Assembly: GCA_015067495.1 (NCBI GenBank)
Contig: SVMI01000001.1
Coordinates: 186,001 to 250,000 of the forward strand
Reading direction: 5' to 3'
DNA length: 64,000 nt
Source: Oscillospiraceae bacterium
Lineage (GTDB): Bacteria > Bacillota > Clostridia > Oscillospirales > Oscillospiraceae
In this document: positions 24,401 to 32,714 of the stretch, in pieces
Layout: each line of letters begins with the position of its first letter
Position numbering within the stretch: position 1 is the first letter of the stretch
Notes under the pieces: generated by a model
What the model saw: only the letters and a program-made list of their open reading frames with translations
Database searches by the model: none
What the model was told of the DNA's origin: nothing
Position numbers and translations under genes: made by a program

Positions 24401-25294
24401 ATGGAAACGATCCGTTTTGAAGTGCCGGTGCGCTGTAAAATTCCCTTTTCTGAGGAAGTAAGGGTTTATCAGGATTTCGGCATGCTCATGCTGCCGGATA
24501 CCTACTCGGAAAATGGCGTGGCGACCCGGCTGGTCATTAGCTGCCACGGAGCCGGCGGCAGCGTCGATACCGATGACGCGCAGGTAGAGCATCAGATCCT
24601 GACGGCATATCTGCTTGCCAATGGCTATGCCGTTATGGATGTCAATGGACTGCCGCTGGCGTTTTCCCGGGAATTTGGCGTGGATATCCGCAATAACATC
24701 GGCTCTCCCATCTGCACGGATTGCTACGTGGAAGCGTACCGCTACTGCATGGAGCATTTCAACCTGAAGCCGGAGGTTTTTGTCCACGGCGGCTCCATGG
24801 GCGGCATCAGCAGCACCAACCTTGTTCTGTCAGAGCGGATACCGGTGATCGCACAGTCGGCGCTGTGTCCGGTGCTTGATACGTACAATCACATTTTCCT
24901 GCATCCGTGGAGCGGCGGTCTGCCGAAGACGGCGCTGGGCATTCTGTATTCCCTTGATCGCGACGAAAACGGCGAATGGATCTACGATGAGGCAAGGATT
25001 GGCGACAGAAATCCCATCGCGTCGCAGAAAAAGCACCCCTGCCCGGTCTTTTTCTGCCACTGCGCCAACGATCCGACGGTCGATCACCATGTGACAATCG
25101 ACTACATCCAACGCGCGAAGGCGCAGGGTGTGGAAGCGGAGCTTCTGCTGCTGCCGGAGGGCGGGCATGAGCCGCAGCTTTACGGCGATCCGATCGCGCA
25201 GCCCCAAGGAATTGACGTTTTTCACGGCGAAAAGCAGGAGATCACGATCGCAAACGAAGCGGTCTTCCGCTGGATCGCGGGACATGATCAGTAA
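24401..25294 (+). CDS. Alpha/beta-hydrolase (putative carbohydrate esterase)
   Basis: A 297-residue cytoplasmic hydrolase of the prolyl-oligopeptidase/dienelactone-hydrolase type. It has the oxyanion loop CHGAGGS, the nucleophile elbow GGSMGG, an aspartate in CANDPTVDHH and the histidine in EGGHEPQ. The start at 24401 is used because AAGGGGAATGCT precedes it and upstream frame overlaps the GH28-like gene. Pairing with a beta-helix glycosidase-like protein suggests removal of acyl groups from pectin-like oligosaccharides; this is inference. Confidence 0.8.
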   Translation: METIRFEVPVRCKIPFSEEVRVYQDFGMLMLPDTYSENGVATRLVISCHGAGGSVDTDDAQVEHQILTAYLLANGYAVMDVNGLPLAFSREFGVDIRNNIGSPICTDCYVEAYRYCMEHFNLKPEVFVHGGSMGGISSTNLVLSERIPVIAQSALCPVLDTYNHIFLHPWSGGLPKTALGILYSLDRDENGEWIYDEARIGDRNPIASQKKHPCPVFFCHCANDPTVDHHVTIDYIQRAKAQGVEAELLLLPEGGHEPQLYGDPIAQPQGIDVFHGEKQEITIANEAVFRWIAGHDQ

Positions 25295-25300
25295 TAAAAA

Positions 25301-25335
25301 TTCCCCGGCTCGGATGAGCCGGGGAACTGTTTTTG
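25301..25335. terminator. Bidirectional terminator between the esterase gene and pta
   Basis: 11-bp stem TTCCCCGGCTC / GAGCCGGGGAA, loop GGAT, T-run on the plus side (CTGTTTTT) and AT-rich run on the minus side. Confidence 0.85.
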
Positions 25336-25338
25336 AAA

Positions 25339-26337
25339 TTACACCATTGCGGCGGTGATGATCGCCATCTTGTAGACCTCGTCGGCGTTGCAGCCGCGGG
25401 ACAGGTCGTTGATGGGAGCAGCCAGACCCTGCAGGATAGGACCGTAGGCTTCGTAGCCGCCCAGACGCTGTGCGATCTTGTAGCCAATGTTGCCTGCCTC
25501 GATGCAGGGGAAGATGAAGGTGTTGGCGTAGCCTGCCACGGGAGAGCCGGGGAACTTCAGCTGACCGACCTCGGGAGCGACCGCTGCGTCGAACTGCATC
25601 TCGCCGTCGATGGCGAGGTCAGGAGCCATTTCCTTGGCAACGACGGTTGCGTCGTGGCTCAGCTTGACAGTGCCGCCCTTGCCGGAGCCGTTGGTGGAGA
25701 AGCTCAGCATTGCGACCTTGGGGTCGATGCCGAAGACCTTGGCGGTGTTGGCGGTCTCAATGGCGACCTCTGCCAGCTTCTGTGCGGCAGAAACGGTGAC
25801 GTTGCCTTCCTTATCCACGGAGTCCTCGTAGCTCAGGTTGATGGCGCAGTCGCCCATTGCCAGCTTTTCCTCGCCGCGAACCATGATGAAGCAGGAAGAA
25901 ACCAGATTTGCGCCCTTTTTGGTCTTGACCAGCTGCAGAGCGGGACGGACGGTGTCGGCGGTGGAGTAGGTAGCGCCGCCCAGCAGGGAGTCGGCGTAGC
26001 CCATCTTGACCAGCATCGTGCCGAAGTAGTTGCCCTTCAGCAGAGCAGCGTGGCAGTCCTCAGCGGACATCTTGCCCTTGCGCAGCTCGACCATCTTTGC
26101 GACCATCTCGTCCATGCCGGCGTAGGTAGCGGGATCGAGAATTTCAACGCCTTCGATGTTGAAGCCGCCCTTTGCGGCATTTGCCTTGACCTCGTCCACA
26201 TTGCCGATCAGGATGGGAGTCAGGAAGCCGCCCTCGACCAAGCGTGCGGTTGCTTCCAGAATACGGGCATCGTGACCCTCAGTGAAGACGATCTTACGGG
26301 GGTTGGCCTTCAGGACCTCGATCATTGCATTGAACAT
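25339..26337 (-). CDS. pta: Phosphate acetyltransferase
   Basis: Pta converts acetyl-CoA and phosphate to acetyl phosphate for ATP-yielding acetate formation. The 332-residue protein matches the short Pta form: IVFTEGHDARILEA near the N-terminus, the GGATYSTADTVRPAL motif, SFSTNGSGKG and the C-terminal GPILQGLAAPINDLSRG. The ATG at 26337 is chosen because GGAGGAATTTATC precedes it. No ackA lies beside it in this window. Convergent with the esterase gene across a shared terminator. Confidence 0.96.
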   Translation of the reverse strand: MFNAMIEVLKANPRKIVFTEGHDARILEATARLVEGGFLTPILIGNVDEVKANAAKGGFNIEGVEILDPATYAGMDEMVAKMVELRKGKMSAEDCHAALLKGNYFGTMLVKMGYADSLLGGATYSTADTVRPALQLVKTKKGANLVSSCFIMVRGEEKLAMGDCAINLSYEDSVDKEGNVTVSAAQKLAEVAIETANTAKVFGIDPKVAMLSFSTNGSGKGGTVKLSHDATVVAKEMAPDLAIDGEMQFDAAVAPEVGQLKFPGSPVAGYANTFIFPCIEAGNIGYKIAQRLGGYEAYGPILQGLAAPINDLSRGCNADEVYKMAIITAAMV

Positions 26338-26395
26338 GATAAATTCCTCCAGTACTCGGGCGTATGCCCGTATTTTTACGTTCTCAAACACATCA

Positions 26396-26424
26396 ATTAT
26401 ACATCATGAAAAAGCCGGACGCAA
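26396..26424 (-). promoter_or_regulatory. pta promoter
   Basis: Minus strand: -35 TTGCGT (26419-26424), 17 bp, perfect -10 TATAAT (26396-26401). A small CGGGC/GCCCG hairpin is in the leader. Confidence 0.75.
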
Positions 26425-26517
26425 CCTTTTTATGCGGATTATTTTGATTTTTGTACGCAAAAAAAGCTACCAATTCTTAAACAAATGTGCTATCATAGGG
26501 ATAAGAGGTGATTTTTC

Positions 26518-26673
26518 ATGGAAGAAAGAATGGAAAATGAAGAAATCGAAGTGAAGGAAAGCTATCAGCCCCGCCCCTTGTGGCAGATCGTCCTTGCGTG
26601 GATCGGTGTGGGAATTGTGGCGGTCGCCTTTGTAATCTATCTGTACAACATCGCCAGCGGTGGTGCATTCTGA
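26518..26673 (+). CDS. Small membrane protein upstream of and overlapping ruvC
   Basis: A 51-residue protein: an acidic N-terminus (MEERMENEEIEVKESYQ) and one membrane helix (about residues 22-44). Its TGA overlaps the ruvC ATG (TGATG), so ruvC translation is probably coupled to it. AGAGGTGATTTTTC precedes the start. No family is recognised; function unknown. Confidence 0.65.
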   Translation: MEERMENEEIEVKESYQPRPLWQIVLAWIGVGIVAVAFVIYLYNIASGGAF

Positions 26674-27167
26674 TGCGGATTCTGGGAATTGACCCCGGCT
26701 ACGGCATCACGGGCTTTGGCGTGATCGAGGCGGAGCGGGGGGACACACGGCTGATCACCTGCGGTGCCATCACCACCCCGGCGGGGATGGATTTTTCCGC
26801 CCGGCTGGAGATCATTTATGAGGATATGCGCAAGCTTTTGGAGCAGATGAAGCCGGACGCGGTTGCCATCGAGGAGCTGTTTTTCGGTCAGAACGTCACC
26901 ACGGGCATCGGTGTCGCCCAGAGCCGCGGCGTGATCCTGCTTGCCATCCGGCAGGCGGGACTTGAAGTCACGTCCTATAAGCCGGCGCAGGTAAAGCAGT
27001 CGCTGGTAGGCTACGGCAACGCCACCAAGCATCAGATGATGGACATGACCAAGCGGCTTTTGAAGCTCTCTGCCATGCCCAAGCCCGACGATGCCGCCGA
27101 TGCCATCGCCATCGCCCTTTGCCATGCAAGAAGCTCCACTTCTTTGCTTGCGCAGGCACAAAAATGA
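26673..27167 (+). CDS. ruvC: Holliday junction endonuclease RuvC
   Basis: RuvC resolves Holliday junctions as a dimer bound to the RuvAB complex. The 164-residue protein has all four acidic catalytic positions: GIDPGYG near the start, EELFFGQN, and PKPDDAADAIAIALCH near the end. It is first of the recombination set ruvC-ruvA-ruvB, each separated by AT-rich palindromic repeats. Its start overlaps the stop of a 51-residue membrane protein gene. Confidence 0.97.
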   Translation: MRILGIDPGYGITGFGVIEAERGDTRLITCGAITTPAGMDFSARLEIIYEDMRKLLEQMKPDAVAIEELFFGQNVTTGIGVAQSRGVILLAIRQAGLEVTSYKPAQVKQSLVGYGNATKHQMMDMTKRLLKLSAMPKPDDAADAIAIALCHARSSTSLLAQAQK

Positions 27168-27236
27168 GAAATTAGGAATGAGGAATTAGGAATTGTTTCC
27201 TTTCACTCCTAATTCCTAACTCCTAATTCCTAATTA
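27164..27236. repeat. AATTAGGA-type palindromic repeat between ruvC and ruvA
   Basis: GAAATTAGGAATGAGGAATT repeats on one side pair with ACTCCTAATTCCTAACTCC on the other around a short loop. Any transcript would form a long AU-rich hairpin in the intercistronic gap. Confidence 0.8.
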
Positions 27237-27250
27237 TTTGAGGTGAAAAA

Positions 27251-27853
27251 ATGATCTACTATGTATCGGGACCTGTGACGGTTTTGGAGCCGGGGCTTGC
27301 GGTCATCGACTGCGGCGGTGTCGGCTACGGCTGCCGGGTCACGGCGTATACCGCCGGTCAACTGAAGCTGAACCAGCCCGCGCGGCTGTATGTTACCGAA
27401 TCCATCCGGGAGGATGCCCATGATCTTTACGGCTTCATCTCCAAGGAGGAGCAGAATTGCTTTGAGCTGCTGATCGGCGTCAACGGCGTCGGTCCCAAGG
27501 CGGCGCTGGCGATCTTATCCGCAGGCGGTCCGCAGAATTTCACGCTGGCGGTGATGTCCGGCGATGAAAAGCTCCTGACCGCGGCGCAGGGCGTGGGCAA
27601 AAAGCTCGCCCAGCGCATCATTCTGGAGCTGAAGGACAAGGTGGGCGGCGGCTCAGTGGAGCTGGATTTCTCCGCAGGCGCAGCTGTTTCCGCCCCCGTT
27701 TCCGGCGGCAATGTCGCTATGGCACGGGCTGCCCTGCAGGAGCTGGGCTATTCTCCTGCCGAGATCCAGACCGCCCTCAAGGGCGCAGACCCCAACGCAC
27801 CCACCGAAGAGCTGGTTCGCCATGCATTGCGCGCAATGGTAATGAAGAATTAG
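27251..27853 (+). CDS. ruvA: Holliday junction DNA-binding subunit RuvA
   Basis: RuvA binds the four-way junction as tetramers and positions two RuvB rings for branch migration. The 200-residue protein has the N-terminal OB-fold domain (YYVSGPVTVLEPGLAVIDCGGVGY), tandem helix-hairpin-helix motifs (LLIGVNGVGPKAALAIL, AAQGVGKKLAQRII) and the C-terminal RuvB-binding domain. GAGGTGAAAAA precedes the start. Palindromic repeats flank the gene on both sides. Confidence 0.97.
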   Translation: MIYYVSGPVTVLEPGLAVIDCGGVGYGCRVTAYTAGQLKLNQPARLYVTESIREDAHDLYGFISKEEQNCFELLIGVNGVGPKAALAILSAGGPQNFTLAVMSGDEKLLTAAQGVGKKLAQRIILELKDKVGGGSVELDFSAGAAVSAPVSGGNVAMARAALQELGYSPAEIQTALKGADPNAPTEELVRHALRAMVMKN

Positions 27854-27911
27854 GAGTTAGGAGTTAGGAATTAAATAATCATTCCTAATTCAACATTCCT
27901 CATTCCTAATT
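27849..27911. repeat. AATTAGGA-type palindromic repeat between ruvA and ruvB
   Basis: AATTAGGAGTTAGGAGTTAG on the left pairs with TTCCTAATTCAACATTCCTC-like sequence on the right. It belongs to the same family as the ruvC-ruvA copy and starts inside the ruvA stop codon. Confidence 0.8.
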
Positions 27912-27922
27912 GGAGGTAAACT

Positions 27923-28960
27923 ATGAGCTTAGAATTTTCACAGGAACTGGATACGCCCATCATTTCGCCCACCTTTGCGCCGCAGGATGCGGGCGAGATC
28001 GGTCTGCGCCCCAAGCTGCTGGCGGACTACACCGGTCAGGAAAAGGCGAAGGGCAATCTGTCTGTCTATATCGAGGCGGCACGCCTGCGGGGTGAGCCGC
28101 TGGATCACACCCTGCTTTACGGACCTCCCGGTCTGGGCAAAACCACCCTCGCCGGTGTCATCGCCAATGAGATGGGTGTGAATATCCGCATCACCTCCGG
28201 CCCTGCCATCGAAAAACCGGGTGATCTAGCGGCGCTTCTGACCAATCTGAACCCCGGCGACATTCTTTTCATCGACGAGATCCACCGCCTGAACCGGGTG
28301 GTGGAGGAGATCTTGTACCCCGCCATGGAGGATTTTGCCATCGACATTATTGTCGGCAAGGGACCCAGTGCCAATTCCATCCGGCTTGACCTGCCCAAAT
28401 TTACCCTCGTGGGCGCAACCACCCGCGCCGGTCAGCTGTCCGCGCCCCTGCGGGATCGCTTTGGCGTCTCCCTGCGGCTGGAGCTGTACACCCCCGAGGA
28501 GCTGGCGCGGATCGTCACCCGCTCTGCAACCATTCTGGGCATGCAGATCGACCCCAAGGGTGCGATGGAGATCGCTTCCCGCAGCCGGGGAACGCCCCGT
28601 CTTGCAAACCGCTTCCTGCGCCGTGTCCGGGACTTTGCCCAGATCATGTGCGATGGCGTGATCACCAAGGAGGCTGCCGATCTGGCACTGAACCGCCTCG
28701 AGGTGGACGAGCTGGGTCTGGATGCCATCGACAGACGGATGCTCACCGCCATCATCAAGAACTACGGCGGCGGCCCGGTGGGTCTTGACACACTGGCGGC
28801 GACCATCGGTGAGGAAGCCGTGACCCTCGAGGATGTCTATGAGCCGTACCTGATGCAGCTGGGCTTTTTGACCCGCACCCCCCGGGGTCGCTGCGTCACG
28901 CCGCTGGCGTATCAGCATCTGCACATTACCTATGAAGGTCAAACACAATTCGATGTTTAA
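27923..28960 (+). CDS. ruvB: Holliday junction helicase RuvB
   Basis: RuvB is the AAA+ hexameric motor for branch migration. The 345-residue protein has Walker [10 protein letters not shown], Walker [10 protein letters not shown], sensor 1 LVGATTRAG, the arginine-finger region RDRFG and a C-terminal winged helix. TTGGAGGTAAACT precedes the ATG. No clear terminator was seen after it; the next gene has its own consensus promoter. Confidence 0.97.
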   Translation: MSLEFSQELDTPIISPTFAPQDAGEIGLRPKLLADYTGQEKAKGNLSVYIEAARLRGEPLDHTLLYGPPGLGKTTLAGVIANEMGVNIRITSGPAIEKPGDLAALLTNLNPGDILFIDEIHRLNRVVEEILYPAMEDFAIDIIVGKGPSANSIRLDLPKFTLVGATTRAGQLSAPLRDRFGVSLRLELYTPEELARIVTRSATILGMQIDPKGAMEIASRSRGTPRLANRFLRRVRDFAQIMCDGVITKEAADLALNRLEVDELGLDAIDRRMLTAIIKNYGGGPVGLDTLAATIGEEAVTLEDVYEPYLMQLGFLTRTPRGRCVTPLAYQHLHITYEGQTQFDV

Positions 28961-29026
28961 TGGGGAAAATGTATAAAAAATACTGAATTTTCGAAAGAAT
29001 TTGTAAAAAAATCATGAACAAAGGGA

Positions 29027-29055
29027 TTGACAAGGGTATCATCTCTGTGTATAAT
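29027..29055 (+). promoter_or_regulatory. Consensus promoter of the zinc-ribbon gene at 29158
   Basis: Perfect -35 TTGACA (29027-29032), 17-bp spacer, perfect -10 TATAAT (29050-29055). A leader of about 100 nt follows. High expression is expected. Confidence 0.95.
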
Positions 29056-29157
29056 GCAACATGTGGCAATGCCACGATCATATTTTATTGACTCCGCGTT
29101 ACGACCGGCAGATGGGCGATATTCACGGGGCAAACAACCGAAGAGAGGTATTTTTCC

Positions 29158-29436
29158 ATGTACGAAGACAAGACTTTAGTTTGCAAAGAGTGCGGCAATG
29201 AGTTCGTGTTCACCGCCGGTGAGCAGGAGTTCTACGCAGAGCGCGGCTTCCAGAACGCTCCCCAGCGTTGCAAGGCTTGCCGTGATGCACGCAAGAACGC
29301 TACCCGTGGTCCCCGTGAGTTCTTCACTGCTACCTGCGCACGTTGCGGCGGCGAGGCAAAGGTTCCCTTTGAGCCCAAGTCCGACCGTCCCGTTTTCTGC
29401 AGCGAGTGCTTCGCTCAGATGCGCGCTGAGGGCTAA
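29158..29436 (+). CDS. Small zinc-ribbon protein (CxxC-x17-CxxC type)
   Basis: A 92-residue protein with four CxxC knuckles forming two zinc ribbons: CKEC (9-12) with CKAC (38-41), and CARC with CSEC separated by exactly 17 residues. Such proteins are common in Clostridia and of unknown function, possibly nucleic-acid binding. A perfect consensus promoter and a strong terminator make it a monocistronic, probably highly expressed gene. GAGAGGTATTTTTCC precedes the ATG. Confidence 0.85.
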   Translation: MYEDKTLVCKECGNEFVFTAGEQEFYAERGFQNAPQRCKACRDARKNATRGPREFFTATCARCGGEAKVPFEPKSDRPVFCSECFAQMRAEG

Positions 29437-29448
29437 TTGCAAAAGACG

Positions 29449-29478
29449 CAGGGTCGGAAAACCGACCCTGTTCGTTTG
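29449..29478 (+). terminator. Terminator of the zinc-ribbon gene
   Basis: 9-bp stem CAGGGTCGG / CCGACCCTG, loop AAAA, then TTCGTTTGT. Confidence 0.8.
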
Positions 29479-29527
29479 TCTGAGAGGTTTACATAACATT
29501 TATGCGCCCGCACACAGCCAACGGCTG

Positions 29528-29683
29528 TGTTATCGCGAGGACGAAGTCCGTGGCGATCTCCCGGAAGAATGTTGCATATCGACAGATTGTGGCAGGAGAT
29601 TGCCACGTCGCTGACGCTCCTCGCAATGACATGGAATTTTGTTACGTTTCCCATTGTAGGGCGGCTGCAAGCAGCCGCCCTAC
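29528..29683. repeat. Family 1 copy g followed by a family 2 hairpin
   Basis: Family 1 copy at 29528-29631 (TTATCGCGAGG / CCTCGCAATGACA). It is followed by the compact family 2 hairpin GTAGGGCGGCTGC / GCAGCCGCCCTAC at 29656-29683. Nothing else was recognised between the zinc-ribbon gene and the rny terminator. Confidence 0.8.
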
Positions 29684-29727
29684 GGATGATACATAATTGC
29701 GGGGAGGCAAGGGGCTGTCCAATGCGC

Positions 29728-29759
29728 AAAAAATCTCCCCGATCGGTGGATCGGGGAGA
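29728..29759 (-). terminator. rny terminator
   Basis: Minus strand: 11-bp stem TCTCCCCGATC / GATCGGGGAGA followed by TTTTTTG. Confidence 0.88.
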
Positions 29760-29765
29760 AAGTTT

Positions 29766-31316
29766 TTACTTTGCGTACTCGACCGCCTTGGTCTCGCGGA
29801 TGACGTTGATCTTGATCTGACCGGGGTATTCCAGCTCGGCTTCGATCTTCTTGGCGACATCCCGGGCAAGCAAAATCATGTTGTCCTCGGAAACGACCTC
29901 GGGCTTGACCATGATACGCACCTCGCGACCTGCCTGAATGGCGAATGCCTTCTCGACGCCGGGGTAAGAGCCGGTCAGCTCCTCCAGCTTCTGCAGACGG
30001 CGGATGTAGTTCTCCACATTCTCGCGGCGTGCGCCGGGACGTGCGGCGGAGACAGCATCGGCAGCCTGAACCAGCACGGAGATCACATACTTTGCTTCCA
30101 CATCGCCGTGATGTGCCTCAATGGCGTTGACGACAACGGGATTTTCCTTGTACTTGCGTGCCAGATCAGCACCCAGCTGAACGTGGCTGCCCTCGACCTC
30201 GTGGTCGATGGACTTGCCAAGGTCATGCAGCAAGCCTGCGCGCTTTGCCAGTGCCACATCCAGACCCAGCTCCGCTGCCATCAGACCGGCAATGTGTGCA
30301 ACCTCCATGGAGTGGTTCAGCACATTCTGACCGTAAGAGGTACGGTACTTCTGGCGACCCAGAATCTTGACCAGCTCGGGGTTGAGGTTGTGGACACCCG
30401 TCTCGTAGCAGGCGCGTTCGCCCTCCTCGCGGATGGTGCGTTCCACTTCCTTGCGAGCCTTTTCCACCATGTCCTCGATGCGGGTGGGGTGGATACGGCC
30501 GTCGGCGATGAGCTTCTCCAGTGCCAGTCTTGCGATCTCACGGCGAACGGGATCGAAGGAGCTGACGGTGATGGCTTCGGGGGTGTCGTCGATGATCAGA
30601 TCGACGCCGGTGATGGTCTCAAGGGTGCGAATGTTACGACCCTCACGGCCGATGATGCGACCCTTCATCTCGTCGTTGGGCAGTGCCACGACGGAGACAG
30701 TCGCTTCCGCAGCATGATCGGCGGCGCAGCGCTGAATGGCGATGGAGAGGATCTCGCGGGCCTTTTCGTCCGCCTCCTCCTTCATCTGCTGCTCGATCTC
30801 TTTGACCTTCATTGCGGTTTCGTGGCGGACAGCATCCTCCACGGTTTTCAGGAGGAAGGACTTTGCCTGCTCCTGGGTCAGACCGGAGATCTTCTCCAGC
30901 ATGGCGATCTGAGCGGACTTGACTTCCTCAGCCTGCGCCTGAGTTTCGGCGACGGCTGCCAGCTTCTTAGCCAGCTCTTCTTCCTTGCGTTCGAGGTTTT
31001 CGGTCTTCTTGTCGAGGGAAATTTCCTTTTGCTCCAGGCGGCGCTCCGATTTGCTGAGCTCTGCCCGGCGCTCTTTGACTTCTTTTTCGTACTCTGTGCG
31101 AGATTTATGGATCTCGTCCTTGGCTTCCAGAAGCATTTCCTTCTTGCGGTTCTCACCGCTGCGGATGGCTTCATTGATCAAACGGGTCGCTTCTGCCTCT
31201 GCAGAGCCGATCTCCCGTTCAGCGACCTTTTTACGGTAAGCAAAACCGATACCAAAACCGATTGCAATACCGACAACAGCACCAACGACGATCAGGATGT
31301 ATGCAAGTGTATCCAT
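29766..31316 (-). CDS. rny: Ribonuclease Y
   Basis: RNase Y is the membrane-anchored endoribonuclease that initiates mRNA decay in Firmicutes. The 516-residue protein has an N-terminal membrane helix (about 3-22), a long charged coiled coil (to about 190), a KH domain ([15 protein letters not shown]) and an HD domain with the metal motif [10 protein letters not shown]. The ATG at 31316 is chosen to begin at the membrane anchor. GGAGGT lies 13 bp upstream, slightly far. It is preceded by a roughly 200-nt leader and its own promoter. Confidence 0.96.
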   Translation of the reverse strand: MDTLAYILIVVGAVVGIAIGFGIGFAYRKKVAEREIGSAEAEATRLINEAIRSGENRKKEMLLEAKDEIHKSRTEYEKEVKERRAELSKSERRLEQKEISLDKKTENLERKEEELAKKLAAVAETQAQAEEVKSAQIAMLEKISGLTQEQAKSFLLKTVEDAVRHETAMKVKEIEQQMKEEADEKAREILSIAIQRCAADHAAEATVSVVALPNDEMKGRIIGREGRNIRTLETITGVDLIIDDTPEAITVSSFDPVRREIARLALEKLIADGRIHPTRIEDMVEKARKEVERTIREEGERACYETGVHNLNPELVKILGRQKYRTSYGQNVLNHSMEVAHIAGLMAAELGLDVALAKRAGLLHDLGKSIDHEVEGSHVQLGADLARKYKENPVVVNAIEAHHGDVEAKYVISVLVQAADAVSAARPGARRENVENYIRRLQKLEELTGSYPGVEKAFAIQAGREVRIMVKPEVVSEDNMILLARDVAKKIEAELEYPGQIKINVIRETKAVEYAK

Positions 31317-31523
31317 AATTTCTAAGCGCACCTCCTTCACTAAAAATAGCACAAGCGAAAGGGGGTGGGCGCAATGGTCCCATGTGAAATTTGTAAATTG
31401 AAGCTACGCCCGGAAGGGCAGGTAAAAATCAAAACAAACAACGCCACGAGGCGCAGAACGCTTAGCCCCGGCTCATGCCGGTTATCTATGAAACGCCATA
31501 CGGCGCACATCATACCAAACTAT
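31317..31523 (-). promoter_or_regulatory. Long, hairpin-rich rny leader
   Basis: About 200 nt separate the rny promoter from its start. The leader RNA contains several short perfect hairpins: CCGGC-ATGA-GCCGG, CGCC-TCGT-GGCG and GCCC-TTCC-GGGC. No known riboswitch class was recognised. It may serve RNase Y autoregulation; this is inference. Confidence 0.4.
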
Positions 31524-31552
31524 ATTCTATCGGTAAACCGGCGGAATGTCAA
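31524..31552 (-). promoter_or_regulatory. rny promoter
   Basis: Minus strand: -35 TTGACA (31547-31552), 17 bp, -10 TAGAAT (31524-31529). Confidence 0.85.
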
Positions 31553-31612
31553 GAACATTTGCACAAAAAAGTGCAACCGCGGCAAGGGAAAACCGTCTTT
31601 CGGGGGAAATCG

Positions 31613-31642
31613 TTGACAAGGCGCGGGGGATTGTGATAAAAT
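31613..31642 (+). promoter_or_regulatory. Promoter of the hypothetical gene at 31719
   Basis: -35 TTGACA (31613-31618), 18 bp, -10 TAAAAT (31637-31642). A half family 2 repeat (GTAGGGGCGG at about 31662) lies in the leader. Confidence 0.7.
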
Positions 31643-31718
31643 AACGGGGCGTCATTGCATTGTAGGGGCGGATATGATCCGCCCACAAGGGCAACACAGA
31701 GGAGATGCTACTAAGGAA

Positions 31719-32231
31719 ATGATTTTAGACAGAGTAAAGACTGGTATCGACAAATACAACTGGATCATGACCCATGTCCATGAAGTGGATGTTTCTGCTG
31801 ACGCTGCGTTTCAGAAATTCTTCAACGGTTTTTACCGCATGCGGCAAAGACCTGCTGCTTTCTATTCGGCTTTTTATGCTTATTTGGAGCGCAACAAGAG
31901 CAACAAAGCCCTTTGTTTTGAAGATATTATAATGTACTTATATCAGAAAACGGGTTCTATCCATGCATCCTTCAGCAGCAAGCTGTTGGCGACGGTGAAT
32001 CCTGATATGCCCATATGGGACAAATTTGTTTTGAAGAATCTGGGACTTCGTACGCCGTATCATTATGAAAGTGACCGCCTTCAGAAGACAGTGCAGCTTT
32101 ATCAGAAAATTTGCGATTGGTATCAGTCTGAAGAAGCAGCAGAAAAATTGAAGGAATTTAACAAGCTGTTCCCCAATGTGGATATTTCCGATGTAAAGAA
32201 GATCGATTTTATTTTATGGGCGACCCGTTGA
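31719..32231 (+). CDS. Hypothetical protein, alpha-helical
   Basis: A 170-residue cytoplasmic protein with no recognised family. It is helix-rich (FFNGFYRMRQRPAAFYSAFYAYLERN). The segment SSKLLATVNPDMPIWDKFVLKNLGL resembles a short pattern seen in small helix-hairpin-helix-like proteins of unknown function. That similarity is from memory and weak. The ATG at 31719 has AAGGA very close and GGAG 14 bp upstream, so the start is uncertain; an earlier in-frame ATG at 31674 lies in a repeat. It is more AT-rich than the neighbours and lies just before a tRNA gene, compatible with acquisition. Confidence 0.6.
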   Translation: MILDRVKTGIDKYNWIMTHVHEVDVSADAAFQKFFNGFYRMRQRPAAFYSAFYAYLERNKSNKALCFEDIIMYLYQKTGSIHASFSSKLLATVNPDMPIWDKFVLKNLGLRTPYHYESDRLQKTVQLYQKICDWYQSEEAAEKLKEFNKLFPNVDISDVKKIDFILWATR

Positions 32232-32246
32232 CGGTCAATTATATAT

Positions 32247-32329
32247 GCGGATGTGGTGGAATTGGTAGACTCATTGGATTTAGGTTCCAACGCGCGAGCG
32301 TGCAGGTTCGAGTCCTGTCATCCGCACCA
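32247..32329 (+). tRNA. tRNA-Leu (anticodon UAG)
   Basis: Acceptor stem GCGGATG/CATCCGC, D-arm with TGGTAGACTC, anticodon stem TTGGA/TCCAA enclosing loop TTTAGGT (anticodon TAG, reads CUA), a long class II variable arm, and T-arm CAGG-TTCGAGT-CCTG. CCA is encoded. It ends directly in the hairpin that follows. Confidence 0.97.
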
Positions 32330-32369
32330 AATAACAAAGAGGAGGCAAAGCCTCCTCTTTGTTATTTGG
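32327..32369 (+). terminator. Terminator-like 20-bp hairpin fused to the tRNA 3' end
   Basis: A perfect 20-bp stem, 32327-32346 against 32350-32369, with loop AAA. The left arm starts within the tRNA CCA. The 3' strand is T-rich (TCTTTGTTATTT), fitting termination. Confidence 0.7.
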
Positions 32370-32375
32370 TAATTG

Positions 32376-32567
32376 AAAACAGCAGGACTCGAACCGATCT
32401 GAATGCAACAGTCCGGGGTAAGCGAAGGGAGCGCTGCCGGTGGCAGAGAAAGCGACCTGAGCGCAGTGCAGCGGTCTATATTTTCAAAGCGGTGTTGTCC
32501 GCTGCAGAAAATATAGGGCACCGCAAACCGGGTAAATGCAAATCAAGTCCTGTAATCCTACCTAAAA
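32376..32567. other. tRNA-like remnants and hairpin sequence downstream of tRNA-Leu
   Basis: Near 32382 GCAGGACTCGAACC is the inverse of the tRNA T-arm (GGTTCGAGTCCTGC). At 32538-32567 GCAAATCAAGTCCTGTAATC resembles the tRNA 3' end in direct orientation. Between them a stem CTATATTTTC (32476-32485) / GAAAATATAG (32507-32516) encloses a smaller AGCGG/CCGCT hairpin. This could be a decayed tRNA copy or the footprint of an integrated element. No gene is seen. Confidence 0.4.
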
Positions 32568-32714
32568 GATTGCTTTTGGTTGATGTGTTCACAGTAATTA
32601 TGGTCCAATTTTCATCTGCAAGAAAAAACAATGCAAAAATAGATTTCCAAAATATTAAACTCTATATTGACAAAACGGAAATACTATGCTATTTTAGTAG
32701 CAGAGGTGATTACT

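Noticed and set aside
31317-31523. 6S RNA or a known riboswitch in the rny leader
   Set aside because: Length and hairpins are suggestive, but I could not match the conserved bubble of 6S RNA or any riboswitch core.
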